Part shown: one piece after another, positions 1 to 8,075 of the stretch
Numbering within the stretch: position 1 is the stretch's first letter
Layout: every line of letters starts with the position of its first letter
Origin: Lysinibacillus louembei
GTDB taxonomy: Bacteria; Bacillota; Bacilli; Bacillales_A; Planococcaceae
Length of the DNA: 64,000 nucleotides
Direction of reading: 5' to 3'
Assembly (NCBI RefSeq): GCF_033880585.1
Contig: NZ_CP137624.1
Coordinates: forward strand, 2,162,001 to 2,226,000
Translations under genes and position numbers: made by a program
The notes under the pieces: generated by a model
Databases searched by the model: none
Told to the model about the DNA's origin: nothing
What the model saw: the letters and a program-made list of their open reading frames with translations, nothing else

Positions 1-27
1 GAAATACTATAACAAGGCTAGATTGGA

Positions 28-61
28 AATTGTGTGAGAATTGTGTGAGTGCCTGGCACTC
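28..61. repeat. 11-bp tandem duplication plus small palindrome upstream of fadE
   Basis: The 11-mer AATTGTGTGAG occurs twice head to tail (28-38 and 39-49). It runs into a 7-bp-arm palindrome, GAGTGCC T GGCACTC (47-61), just before the fadE ribosome site. There is no T-run, so this is not a good terminator. No function is assigned. Confidence 0.5.
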
Positions 62-81
62 AAAATAAGGGGGAACTAATA

Positions 82-1854
82 ATGACAAACATTATTAAAG
101 GTGGAAGCTTTTTAGTAGAAGAAGTAGATATTAATCGCGTAATTACACCAGAGGATTTCATGGATGAGCAAAAAATGATTGCGAAAACAACAGAGGAGTA
201 TGTAGCAAACGAAGTACTACCAGTTGTAGAAAATTTAGAAAACCATGAATTCGACCACTCTGTACGTTTATTAAAAACAGCAGGTGAATTAGGTCTTTTA
301 GCAGCAGATGTACCAGAAGAATATGAAGGCTTAGGCTTAGACAAAATTTCCTCTGCACTAATCGCAGAAAAAATGTCTGTAGCAGGTGGCTTCTCAATCA
401 CACATGGTGCACATGTTGGTATCGGTTCATTACCAATCGTATTGTTCGGAAACCATGAGCAAAAATCAAAATACTTACCAAAGCTTGCTTCAGGTGAATT
501 AATTGCAGCATACGCCTTGACAGAGCCAGGCTCAGGTTCCGATGCATTGGGCGCAAAAACGACAGCAAAGCTAAACGATGCAGGCACACACTACGTATTA
601 AATGGTGAAAAGCAATGGATTACGAACGCAGGCTTTGCGGATGTCTTCGTTGTTTACGCTAAAATTGATGGCGACAAATTCTCTGCATTTATCGTAGAGC
701 GCTCATATCCAGGCGTTTCTGTAGGTCCTGAAGAGAAGAAAATGGGGATTAAATCATCTTCAACACGTACATTAATTTTAGAGGATGCAGAAGTACCTGT
801 TGAAAACTTATTAGGTGAAGTAGGACGCGGTCATATTATTGCCTTCAACATTTTAAATATCGGACGCTATAAATTAGGTGTAGGTACTGTAGGGGGCTCA
901 AAGCGTGCCTTTGAATTAGCTGTACAATATGCCAACCAACGTAAGCAATTCAATACGCCAATTTCAAGCTTCAATTTAACGAAAGAAAAGCTAGCAACGA
1001 TGGCTTCACATATTTATGCATCTGAATCGTTAAACTATCGTACAGTAGGCTACTTCGAAGATCGTCTAGGTCAATTATCAGCTGAAGAACAAAAGGATGG
1101 CAAAGCAATTGCTGGTGCAGTAGCTGAATATGCAATTGAGTGCTCAATCGCTAAAGTATTCGGCTCTGAAACGTTGGACTATGTAGCAGATGAAGCAGTG
1201 CAATTACACGGCGGCTACGGCTTCATGGCAGAATACGAAGTAGAGCGCATTTACCGCGACTCTCGTATTAACCGTATTTTCGAGGGTACAAACGAAATCA
1301 ACCGTATGATTGTACCAGGCACATTTATGAAAAAGGCATTAAAAGGTGAGCTACCATTATTACAAGTTGCGCAAAACCTGCAATCAGAGCTATTAATGAT
1401 GATGCCTGAAGAAGTGGGTGATGAGCCATTAGCACAAGAGCTATACTTAGTGAAAAACGCCAAGAAAATTGGCGTATTAGCAGCAGGCGCAGCAGCTCAG
1501 CGTTTCGGTGTGAAATTAGAGACGGAGCAAGAGGTATTGGTGAAAATCGCCAACATCGCCAACCAATTATACGCAATGGAATCAGCAGTTATCCGCACGC
1601 AAAAAGCAATCGAGCGTGATGGTGCAGAAAAAGCAGCACAAAAGCTTCTATATACGCAAATTTTCTGTCAAGAAGCATTTGCAGAAATCGAAAAAGAAGC
1701 AAAGGATACATTGCTTGCGTCAGTTGAAGGTGATGCAGGTCGTATGACATTATCAGCACTGCGCAAATTAACACGCAACAACCCATACAACTTAATCACG
1801 AAAAAACGTGAAGCTGCTGAGAAATTAATCGAGGCAGAGAAGTACATCGTTTAA
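82..1854 (+). CDS. fadE: acyl-CoA dehydrogenase FadE
   Basis: Long acyl-CoA dehydrogenase of fatty-acid beta-oxidation: FAD-dependent oxidation of acyl-CoA to trans-2-enoyl-CoA, with electrons passed to ETF. The 590-residue length, with an extra helical C-terminal part, fits Bacillus FadE rather than the ~380-residue short/medium-chain enzymes. Visible motifs are YALTEPGSGSDA (about 144-155, substrate/flavin loop) and IFEGTNEINR with the likely catalytic Glu401. The ATG at 82 follows AAGGGGG by 8 bases; an in-frame upstream ATG at 49 has no ribosome site. In B. subtilis fadN-fadA precede fadE, so those genes are expected just left of the window. A strong terminator follows. Confidence 0.95.
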   Translation: MTNIIKGGSFLVEEVDINRVITPEDFMDEQKMIAKTTEEYVANEVLPVVENLENHEFDHSVRLLKTAGELGLLAADVPEEYEGLGLDKISSALIAEKMSVAGGFSITHGAHVGIGSLPIVLFGNHEQKSKYLPKLASGELIAAYALTEPGSGSDALGAKTTAKLNDAGTHYVLNGEKQWITNAGFADVFVVYAKIDGDKFSAFIVERSYPGVSVGPEEKKMGIKSSSTRTLILEDAEVPVENLLGEVGRGHIIAFNILNIGRYKLGVGTVGGSKRAFELAVQYANQRKQFNTPISSFNLTKEKLATMASHIYASESLNYRTVGYFEDRLGQLSAEEQKDGKAIAGAVAEYAIECSIAKVFGSETLDYVADEAVQLHGGYGFMAEYEVERIYRDSRINRIFEGTNEINRMIVPGTFMKKALKGELPLLQVAQNLQSELLMMMPEEVGDEPLAQELYLVKNAKKIGVLAAGAAAQRFGVKLETEQEVLVKIANIANQLYAMESAVIRTQKAIERDGAEKAAQKLLYTQIFCQEAFAEIEKEAKDTLLASVEGDAGRMTLSALRKLTRNNPYNLITKKREAAEKLIEAEKYIV

Positions 1855-1862
1855 TATTGTGG

Positions 1863-1893
1863 GGCTATCCAAATATTTTGGATAGCCTTCTAT
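1863..1893 (+). terminator. fadE terminator
   Basis: Perfect 11-bp stem GGCTATCCAAA / TTTGGATAGCC with a 3-nt loop directly after the fadE stop codon, followed by a T-rich tail. Confidence 0.75.
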
Positions 1894-1949
1894 TTATGTT
1901 TGGTAGAGCGAATTGTTACTTTTGAATTAAAAAATAACAGCACTACCCT

Positions 1950-2399
1950 TTACTGAATAGGCACTAATATTTCGCATAAATGCTGATTAATCATTTGAGC
2001 CGTATATCTCTCAATAATCGGCTGCTCCCTAATAGATAAATGATTTTTTTCAATCGCATTAAAAATATTTTTCCAAAATTCGCTCACAGCCTCTTTTGTA
2101 TGATCAAGCAAGAAAACAGCGTATTTTCCACCTGAAAATTGCCCAGTTTGAGCGGGCGCTGTGACGTTAAAATCTTCACTTACAATAGCACAAACATCAT
2201 AACGACATTCCTCTTTCAGAACAATTTGTGGATTATCCTGTGGTATGCCTAAAATAATAGATTGCTCAAATATATTTTGCAATTTTGCCCATTCTTTAAA
2301 AGCTTCCATCAATTCTTGGTTTTTCTCTCCCCCATACTCCCCGATGCTTCGGAAATAGGCGATTCTTGATGAGGGTAGTTGTTCAATTGTCATGTTCAT
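1950..2399 (-). CDS. GyrI-like / AraC effector-binding domain protein
   Basis: 149-residue protein that looks like a stand-alone effector-binding (GyrI-like, SbmC/AraC C-terminal type) domain without a DNA-binding part. Such proteins bind small hydrophobic ligands or cations, and some bind gyrase; the ligand here cannot be told from sequence. Features typical of the fold are the N-terminal strand with RIAYFRSIGEYG, a central GIPQDNP turn and the C-terminal Ile-Leu-Val-Pro-Ile strand. The start at 2399 (MNMTIEQ) sits 8 bases after AAAGGGG; the next Met, two codons in, is spaced less well. Transcribed convergently with fadE and divergently from yusI. Confidence 0.7.
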   Translation of the reverse strand: MNMTIEQLPSSRIAYFRSIGEYGGEKNQELMEAFKEWAKLQNIFEQSIILGIPQDNPQIVLKEECRYDVCAIVSEDFNVTAPAQTGQFSGGKYAVFLLDHTKEAVSEFWKNIFNAIEKNHLSIREQPIIERYTAQMINQHLCEILVPIQ

Positions 2400-2513
2400 A
2401 CTTCAGTCCCCTTTCTAGAACAAGGTAATATGATATAAAATGTTTTTCAAGGTCTTTTTAAAAGAATTTATGATATGATTTTTAAGAAGCAATGAAAAAG
2501 GAGCGACTGGCAA

Positions 2514-2870
2514 ATGACAATTCAAATTTATCAATATCCAAAATGTTCAACATGTAAAAAAGCGCAAAAATGGTTGGACGATCAGCATATTACGTATGAG
2601 TCGATACATATTGTAGAAGAAACACCGACAAAGGAGCAGCTACAAGCAATTTATGAGGCGAGCGGGCTGCCGTTGAAGAAATTTTTTAATACATCTGGGA
2701 TGAAGTATAAGGAGCTAGGCTTGAAGGATAAGCTAGCAGAAATGACAGAGGATGAGCAATTAGCCTTGCTGGCGTCTGATGGTATGCTGATTAAGCGACC
2801 GCTTGTAACGGATGGCAAAAAAGTGACGTTAGGCTTCAAGGAGTCTGACTTCTTAGAATCGTGGAAATAA
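2514..2870 (+). CDS. yusI: ArsC/Spx-family protein YusI
   Basis: 118-residue thioredoxin-fold protein of the ArsC/Spx/MgsR family. It has the redox pair C11-S-T-C14 near the N-terminus (YPKCSTCKKA) and the family's RPL segment (about residue 95). B. subtilis YusI sits between gcvH and fadE exactly as here, which supports the name. The role is unknown: it could be an arsenate-reductase-like thiol enzyme or a Spx-type RNA-polymerase-binding regulator, but it lacks features diagnostic of Spx itself. AAAGGAG precedes the ATG. Confidence 0.85.
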   Translation: MTIQIYQYPKCSTCKKAQKWLDDQHITYESIHIVEETPTKEQLQAIYEASGLPLKKFFNTSGMKYKELGLKDKLAEMTEDEQLALLASDGMLIKRPLVTDGKKVTLGFKESDFLESWK

Positions 2871-2947
2871 CGTGAATAGTAGCTTGTTTTTACGTAAGAA
2901 ATATGGCAAACTGAAAATGAATGTATTACATATTTGGAGGGGTTTTC

Positions 2948-3328
2948 ATGAGCACACCAACAGAATTACGTTATTCTAAAGAGCACGAATGGGTAAAAGT
3001 TGAAGACGGCAAGGCGCGTATCGGTATTACGCATTTTGCACAAAATGAACTAGGCGATATCGTATTCGTTGAACTACCAGAAGTAGGCGACGAATTAACG
3101 TTGAACGAGCCATTTGGTAGCGTTGAGTCAGTTAAAACTGTATCGGAGCTATATGCGCCCGTATCAGGCAAAGTTGTAGAAGTAAACGAAGAGTTAGGTG
3201 ATAGCCCAGAATTCGTGAACGAGTCTCCATATGAGCAAGCATGGATGGTTGTTGTTGAGCTATCGAACCCATCTGAAGTAGATGAGTTAATGACTTCTGA
3301 GCAATACGACGAAATGACTGCAGAGTAA
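2948..3328 (+). CDS. gcvH: glycine cleavage system H protein (lipoyl carrier)
   Basis: 126-residue lipoyl carrier that shuttles the aminomethyl intermediate in glycine cleavage. In Firmicutes it is also the relay on which lipoate is assembled before transfer to other E2 enzymes. The lipoylated lysine is K63 in [12 protein letters not shown]. The ATG at 2948 lies 7-8 bases after TTTGGAGGGG; a longer reading frame from 2921 lacks a ribosome site. No gcvT/P genes are nearby, which suits the relay role. The lipoate-inserting partner lipA is in this window at 36526. Confidence 0.95.
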   Translation: MSTPTELRYSKEHEWVKVEDGKARIGITHFAQNELGDIVFVELPEVGDELTLNEPFGSVESVKTVSELYAPVSGKVVEVNEELGDSPEFVNESPYEQAWMVVVELSNPSEVDELMTSEQYDEMTAE

Positions 3329-3341
3329 AACAAATATAAAG

Positions 3342-3385
3342 GGGGTGTCGGTAAAACAGATGTTGATCTGCTTTCCTGGCACCCC
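3342..3385. other. structured gcvH-yusF intergenic element
   Basis: GGGGTGTC (3342-3349) can pair with GGCACCCC (3378-3385), with a second inner hairpin CAGAT GTTG ATCTG (3357-3370). There is no T-run, so it is not a canonical terminator. It ends 25 bases before the yusF start. It may be an RNA processing or stability element; this is inference. Confidence 0.4.
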
Positions 3386-3410
3386 ATTTGCGTATGAAAG
3401 GAGAATTTTG

Positions 3411-3728
3411 ATGATTTGTATGGTTGTAGAAGGGCGTTCGGATAAATTAAAGCTGGAGCAAGTAATTGCCGAGGATGCGATTATATTATGTACAAACGGA
3501 ACGATGAGTGAAGACAATTTGCTTGAACTTTTAGCACCATATGAGTATCTTAAATTTTATACGCTTTTTGATGCGGATGTATCAGGGCAAAAAATGCGTA
3601 AGCTAATGAAGCGAGTTTATTCAGAGGCTATTCAGCTCGAAATACCTGCACAATATAAAGAGGTTGCAACAACCCCAACAACTGTGTTAGCTACACTTTT
3701 GAAAAAAGCAAATATACGTACAAAGTAG
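3411..3728 (+). CDS. yusF: Toprim-domain protein YusF
   Basis: 105-residue protein that is essentially a stand-alone Toprim domain. The conserved Glu lies in VVEGRSD (residue 7) and the acidic pair in LFDADVSGQKM, as in the small OLD/RNase M5-like Toprim proteins. RNase M5-like or related metal-dependent nucleic-acid cleavage is possible but unproven. The ATG at 3411 is preceded by AAAGGAG; the upstream in-frame start at 3345 would fall in the structured intergenic element. It stands between gcvH and yusE as in B. subtilis. Confidence 0.8.
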   Translation: MICMVVEGRSDKLKLEQVIAEDAIILCTNGTMSEDNLLELLAPYEYLKFYTLFDADVSGQKMRKLMKRVYSEAIQLEIPAQYKEVATTPTTVLATLLKKANIRTK

Positions 3729-3738
3729 GACAATGATA

Positions 3739-4044
3739 ATGGAAGAATGGACAATCGAGCAGTGGCAACAGCAGCTAACTAATAATGATGTTGTCACGCT
3801 ATATTTATATACGCCAATATGTGGAACATGTGCCATCGCATCGAAAATGATGGATGTCGTGGAACAGCTATTACCTACTATGCCAATAGGAAAAATGAAT
3901 TTAAACTATTCTGAAAAATTAGCCTTGGAGTTGCAAGTAGAAAGTGTTCCATGCCTAGTAATAGCAAGGGATGACGGCACAATGGAAAAAATTTATGCCT
4001 TTCAATCCGTACTAAATTTATATGAAATATTAAAAAGTAGTTGA
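3739..4044 (+). CDS. yusE: thioredoxin-like protein YusE
   Basis: 101-residue thioredoxin-fold protein with the redox motif C28-G-T-C31 (TPICGTCAIA) and the cis-proline context SVPCLVIAR. The GT dipeptide between the cysteines differs from the GP of general thioredoxins, so the partner is probably specific. Two in-frame ATGs compete (3733 and 3739). The AGGA overlapping the yusF stop is 8 bases from 3739 but only 2 from 3733, so 3739 is preferred. Its TGA stop overlaps the -35 box of the methionine-transporter promoter. Confidence 0.8.
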   Translation: MEEWTIEQWQQQLTNNDVVTLYLYTPICGTCAIASKMMDVVEQLLPTMPIGKMNLNYSEKLALELQVESVPCLVIARDDGTMEKIYAFQSVLNLYEILKSS

Positions 4045-4069
4045 CGCACTTTTTATATCGTGATAAAGT
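4041..4069 (+). promoter_or_regulatory. promoter of the metNIQ operon
   Basis: TTGACG, a 17-nt spacer, then TAAAGT. It starts at the yusE stop codon and lies about 35 bases upstream of the S-box aptamer. Confidence 0.6.
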
Positions 4070-4102
4070 ACATTCATACTAAATTTACAAATTAAATAAA
4101 TC

Positions 4103-4207
4103 CTCTTATAAAGAGCGGCGGAGGGAAGTGCCCTATGAAGCCCGGCAACCATCACGAATGTGAAAAGGTGCCAAGTCACACAAAGTATACACTTTGAAAG
4201 ATGAGAG
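4103..4207 (+). ncRNA. SAM-I (S-box) riboswitch aptamer
   Basis: Classic S-box. The closing stem P1 pairs CTCTTAT (4103-4109) with ATGAGAG (4201-4207). Then come GGCGGAGGGA, the conserved CCCTATGAAGCCCGGCAACC (4131-4150), and GGTGCCAA on the 3' side. S-adenosylmethionine binding is known to stabilise the aptamer and let the downstream terminator form. It precedes a methionine importer, the expected regulon member. Confidence 0.95.
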
Positions 4208-4233
4208 AATGGTTCAACATAAATTCATTATGT

Positions 4234-4271
4234 AAAACCTTTCTGCTTGCTCAAAGTGGAAAGGTTTTTTT
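4234..4271 (+). terminator. SAM-riboswitch expression-platform terminator
   Basis: 10-bp stem AAAACCTTTC / GAAAGGTTTT followed by T7. It lies between the aptamer and metN and should form when SAM is bound. Confidence 0.85.
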
Positions 4272-4293
4272 GATTTTTAAAAGGAGAATAACG

Positions 4294-5319
4294 ATGATTC
4301 AATTATCTAATATAACGAAAGTTTACAAAACGAAAAATGGCGATTTGACCGCTGTTCGTGATGTTAATTTAACAATCAATCAAGGCGAAATATTTGGCAT
4401 TATCGGCTACAGCGGTGCGGGTAAAAGTACAATGATTCGCTTGCTCAACGGTTTGGAAAAGCCAACAACTGGAGAAGTCATTGTCAATGGTGAGGATATT
4501 GCGCATACTTCTGGTGCAAGCTTACGCCAAGCACGTCAGAAAATAAGCATGATTTTTCAACATTTTAATTTGCTTTGGTCACGTACGGTTGAGGAAAATA
4601 TCGCATTTCCATTAGAAATTGCGGGTGTCAGCAAAAGCGAGCGAGCAAGCCGCGTGCAGGAGCTAGTGGAGCTAGTCGGTTTAAACGGAAGGGAGAAAGC
4701 ATATCCTTCACAGCTATCAGGAGGGCAAAAGCAGCGAGTTGGCATTGCCCGCGCATTAGCAAATAACCCAGAAGTATTGCTCTGTGATGAGGCAACTTCA
4801 GCGCTAGACCCTGAAACGACGGATGCTATTTTAGAGCTACTCTTGAATATTAATAAAAAGCTAGGGCTGACAATTGTTTTAATTACACATGAAATGCATG
4901 TTATTCGTAAAATTTGTCATCGCGTTGCAGTGATGGAAGCTGGACAAGTTGTGGAGCAAGGCAAGGTGCTAGATATATTCCAAAATCCACAGGCAACGAT
5001 TACGAAAAACTTTGTGTCGCAAGTTTCTGATTCAAGTGAGACGAAGGAATCAATCGAGCAAATTGTGACAAACTATCCGACTGGCAAAATTGTACGTGTT
5101 ACCTTTGTTGGTCAATCAACAAAAGAGCCTATTATGTCGCAGTTAATTAAGCAATTTGATGTAGATATTAATATTTTGCATGGCGCTATTTCACATACGG
5201 CAAATGGTCCTTACGGTACGCTCATCGTGCATATTGATGGAGGTAAAGAAAATATTGAAAGTGCATTGCAGCTATTAGCAACAAACAATATTCAAGCGGA
5301 GGTGATTGAACGTGGTTGA
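4294..5319 (+). CDS. metN: methionine ABC importer, ATP-binding protein MetN
   Basis: 341-residue ATPase energising uptake of D/L-methionine. Walker A is GYSGAGKST (38-46), followed by signature LSGGQKQR, Walker B VLLCDEATSALD and the switch His in LITHEMHV. The last ~75 residues form the C2/NIL domain that in MetN proteins binds methionine and feeds back on transport. The ATG at 4294 follows AAAGGAG; a longer frame beginning at 4201 lies inside the riboswitch and is not real. It overlaps metI by 8 bases. Confidence 0.95.
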   Translation: MIQLSNITKVYKTKNGDLTAVRDVNLTINQGEIFGIIGYSGAGKSTMIRLLNGLEKPTTGEVIVNGEDIAHTSGASLRQARQKISMIFQHFNLLWSRTVEENIAFPLEIAGVSKSERASRVQELVELVGLNGREKAYPSQLSGGQKQRVGIARALANNPEVLLCDEATSALDPETTDAILELLLNINKKLGLTIVLITHEMHVIRKICHRVAVMEAGQVVEQGKVLDIFQNPQATITKNFVSQVSDSSETKESIEQIVTNYPTGKIVRVTFVGQSTKEPIMSQLIKQFDVDINILHGAISHTANGPYGTLIVHIDGGKENIESALQLLATNNIQAEVIERG

Positions 5320-5980
5320 GCAATTATTTCCGAACGTCAATTGGGACAAAATGTGGCAAGCAGCCTATGAAACGATTTATATGACAACAATTTCTACTGT
5401 AATTACATTTATTTTAGGACTAGCAATCGGGATTGTACTATTTTTAACAAGCCCACATCAGTTGTGGGCAAATAAAATTGTCAATTTTATTACAGGGTCA
5501 CTCGTTAATATTTTTCGTTCCATTCCATTTGTCGTTTTAATTATTTTATTAATTCCTTTTACGTTATTCATCGTTGGAACAATTCGCGGAACGAATGCCG
5601 CTCTACCAGCTTTAATTGTTGGGGCAGCACCGTTTTATGCGCGCATGGTACTTATTGCATTGCGTGAAATTGATAAAGGTGTTATCGAGGCAGCACGTTC
5701 AATGGGGGCGAAAACATCGACGATTATTTGGAAGGTCTTGATTCCTGAATCATTGCCTGCCTTGATTTCAGGTATTACAGTAACAGCCGTTGCACTTGTT
5801 GGCTATACAGCAATGTCAGGGATTATCGGCGCAGGTGGTTTAGGTCAGCTTGCCTATATCGATGGCTTCCAACGTAGCCGTAGCGATGTAACACAAGTAG
5901 CAACAATTTTTATTTTAGTCATCGTCTTTATTATTCAATGGATTGGCGATATTTTGACAGTCAAAGTAGATAAACGTTAG
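5312..5980 (+). CDS. metI: methionine ABC importer, permease MetI/MetP
   Basis: 222-residue integral membrane subunit with five or so hydrophobic segments and the permease EAA-type loop (AARSMGAKTSTIIWKVLIPESLP) that docks on MetN. A GTG start at 5312 is preferred because GGAGGTG ends 7 bases upstream; an in-frame TTG at 5306 is too close to it. The ribosome site and start lie within the end of metN, so the two are translationally coupled. MetP is the B. subtilis name. Confidence 0.93.
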   Translation: MVEQLFPNVNWDKMWQAAYETIYMTTISTVITFILGLAIGIVLFLTSPHQLWANKIVNFITGSLVNIFRSIPFVVLIILLIPFTLFIVGTIRGTNAALPALIVGAAPFYARMVLIALREIDKGVIEAARSMGAKTSTIIWKVLIPESLPALISGITVTAVALVGYTAMSGIIGAGGLGQLAYIDGFQRSRSDVTQVATIFILVIVFIIQWIGDILTVKVDKR

Positions 5981-6038
5981 GTCTTTACAAGGTAACTTGT
6001 TGACATATAGAAAGTGAAAAAAGAGAGGAAGAAAAAAC

Positions 6039-6911
6039 ATGAAAAAATGGTTATCAATCTTATTATTCTCAGCACTTGCGCTAGTATTAGCAGCTTGTGG
6101 TGCTAAAGAAGATAAAGAGCAAGAAACAACAGGTAGCAACACAGAAGGTGACAATGGTACAACAGAAACAGCAGAGCCAACAAAATTAGTAGTAGGTGCA
6201 TCATACGGTTTACATGATATTATTTTAGAAAAAGCGAAGCCAATTTTAGCTGAGCAAGGCGTTGAAATTGAAGTTCGTCCATACCAAGATTATATATTGC
6301 CAAACCAAGATTTAGATTCTGGTGAATTAGATGCGAACTATTTCCAAACGATTCCATATTTCGAAAATGAAATGAAGGAAAAAGGCTATGACTTTGCGAA
6401 TGCAGGTGGTATTCATATTGAGCCAATCGGTGTTTACTCACAAAAATATAAATCACTTGATGAATTACCAGACGGCGCAACAATTATTATTTCAAACTCT
6501 GTAACAGAGCAAGGTCGTATTTTAACATTGTTTGAAAGCTTAGGTTTAATTACTTTAAAAGAAGGCGTTGTAAAATCTGAGGCGCGTTTAGAGGATATTG
6601 TAGAAAATCCAAAAAATCTTGTATTTGATGCAGACTCTGCACCAGAAATGTTAGTTACTTATTTTGAAAATGGTGAAGGCGACGTTGTTGTCATTAATTC
6701 AAACTTTGCTATCGATGCAGGCATTAGCCCAATTAACGATTCAATCGCAATCGAGAGCTCAGATTCTCCATATGTAAACATTATCGCTACACGTACAGGC
6801 GATGAAAACAGCGATTCAATTAAAAAATTAGTAGATGTATTAACATCAAAAGAAATCCAAGACTTTATTTTAGAGGAATGGGACGGCGCTGTTGTACCAG
6901 TTGAAAAATAA
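6039..6911 (+). CDS. metQ: methionine ABC importer, substrate-binding lipoprotein MetQ
   Basis: 290-residue lipoprotein with lipobox LAAC (Cys20) and a short polar linker rich in Glu, Thr and Gly. The NlpA-family methionine-binding domain follows (KLVVGASYGLHDIILEKAKP at its start; YFQTIPYFENE later). It delivers methionine to MetNI at the outer face of the membrane. It is the last gene of the riboswitch-controlled operon and is followed by a long-stem terminator. Confidence 0.95.
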   Translation: MKKWLSILLFSALALVLAACGAKEDKEQETTGSNTEGDNGTTETAEPTKLVVGASYGLHDIILEKAKPILAEQGVEIEVRPYQDYILPNQDLDSGELDANYFQTIPYFENEMKEKGYDFANAGGIHIEPIGVYSQKYKSLDELPDGATIIISNSVTEQGRILTLFESLGLITLKEGVVKSEARLEDIVENPKNLVFDADSAPEMLVTYFENGEGDVVVINSNFAIDAGISPINDSIAIESSDSPYVNIIATRTGDENSDSIKKLVDVLTSKEIQDFILEEWDGAVVPVEK

Positions 6912-6963
6912 TAGATAACTTTCTAAATCGCTTACAACTATTATGAAAGTTCTCCCTTAAAAC

Positions 6964-7010
6964 AGAGGCTACCTGAAAAGATGATTCTTTTCAGGTAGCC
7001 TCTACTTTTA
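6964..7010. terminator. metQ / gltC convergent terminator
   Basis: 17-bp perfect stem, AGAGGCTACCTGAAAAG (6964-6980) with its complement (6987-7003), loop ATGATT. A T-rich tail lies on the + side and TTTT on the - side, so it probably serves both genes. Confidence 0.85.
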
Positions 7011-7054
7011 CATTACATAATGTGTGCTCCTGTGGTGGTCACGATCCACATTCT

Positions 7055-7957
7055 TTACTGAAACTGCGTCAGCCTTGAGAAAAAATCGCCAACAAACGAT
7101 AAAAAGATTTGCTCTGATGGTGCTAAATCGCGAGTTGTCGGATAAATGACACCAACTGTGCGGCGGATAACAGGCATTGCAATAGGTACTTTGACGGTTA
7201 AGCGCGGTGTGGAGTCATAGAGCGAGCTCTCAGGTAATAGTGTAATACCAATACCAGCTGCAACAAGCCCCTTCAATGCATCCATATCCTCACCCTCAGA
7301 TGTAATGTTTGGCAAAAAGCCTACTGAACGACATGCATCGACGACCACCTTTTGCAAAACATAGCCCTCAGGAAAGAGTACAAAGTTTTCATGACGTAAA
7401 TCAATTAAATTAATCGATTCATTTTTAGCTAATGGATGTGATGTTGGCAGCAGTGCATACATATTTTCGCTAAAAAGCACACGGACATCAATTAACTCAT
7501 CCTTTGGTGGAATCGGCCCTAATAAAGCTAAATTGAGCTCTCGATTTTTTACAGCTTCAATTAAGTATTTATAAGACCCTTGACGCAGCTGAAAGGCGAC
7601 ATCGGGATATTGGCGTTTAAAGGCGGAAATCACAGTTGGTAAAACATAGCTTGCTAAGCTTGTTGGGAAGCCAACTTTAATGACCCCTTTTTGTGGGTCT
7701 AAATATTCCTCAACTTGCTTTGTAGCAAAATCTATTGCCTTTAAAGCGGTTAAGCTATGCTCTAAAAAGATTTTCCCAACTGGTGTCAGCTTGACATTGC
7801 GACCAACACGCTCAAAAAGGGGGGTACCTAATTCCTCCTCTAAATTGGCAATTTGCCGACTAATTGCTGATTGTGCCACATGTAAATGCTCTGCTGCTGC
7901 TGAAATATGCTCGCGTTCAGCCACTTCAACAAAGTAACGCAATTGACGTAACTCCAA
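7055..7957 (-). CDS. gltC: LysR-family activator of glutamate synthase, GltC
   Basis: LysR-type regulator with an N-terminal winged HTH (residues ~1-60, HLHVAQSAISRQIANLEEELG) and a periplasmic-binding-like effector domain. In B. subtilis GltC activates gltAB and senses 2-oxoglutarate/glutamate status. The sequence agrees closely with my memory of GltC (SEGEDMDALKGLVAAGIGITLLPES region). A TTG start at 7957 gives 300 residues, as in B. subtilis, and has GGGGTGG 5 bases upstream; the ATG at 7975 lacks a ribosome site. It is divergent from gltB. Confidence 0.92.
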   Translation of the reverse strand: MELRQLRYFVEVAEREHISAAAEHLHVAQSAISRQIANLEEELGTPLFERVGRNVKLTPVGKIFLEHSLTALKAIDFATKQVEEYLDPQKGVIKVGFPTSLASYVLPTVISAFKRQYPDVAFQLRQGSYKYLIEAVKNRELNLALLGPIPPKDELIDVRVLFSENMYALLPTSHPLAKNESINLIDLRHENFVLFPEGYVLQKVVVDACRSVGFLPNITSEGEDMDALKGLVAAGIGITLLPESSLYDSTPRLTVKVPIAMPVIRRTVGVIYPTTRDLAPSEQIFLSFVGDFFSRLTQFQ

Positions 7958-8009
7958 CGTTTCCACCCCATTCATCTGATTTTTAGATAGATTATATCCA
8001 AACTATATA

Positions 8010-8037
8010 TTGTTTATATTATTCTGAAAAATATAAA
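8010..8037 (+). promoter_or_regulatory. gltB promoter region
   Basis: TTGTTT, a 16-nt spacer, then TATAAA in the AT-rich gap between divergent gltC and gltB. The -35 is weak, as expected for a promoter needing the GltC activator. GltC operators should lie in 7958-8015, but I cannot define them by eye. Confidence 0.5.
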
Positions 8038-8075
8038 ATGTAAATACGTTATTGAAAAAATTGGGGGGATCATCT

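Noticed and set aside
47-61. GTGCCTGGCAC palindrome as a member of a dispersed repeat family, given CCTGGCAC also at about 3375 and 13809
   Set aside because: The other occurrences lie in a different hairpin and in gltD coding sequence; too short to claim a family from this window.
60-587. 175-codon - strand frame inside fadE
   Set aside because: Shadow frame; composition is Ser/Phe-rich, as expected from antisense of a coding gene.
4201-4293. Extended N-terminus of metN
   Set aside because: The extra codons lie in the S-box and its terminator; the ATG at 4294 has AAAGGAG.
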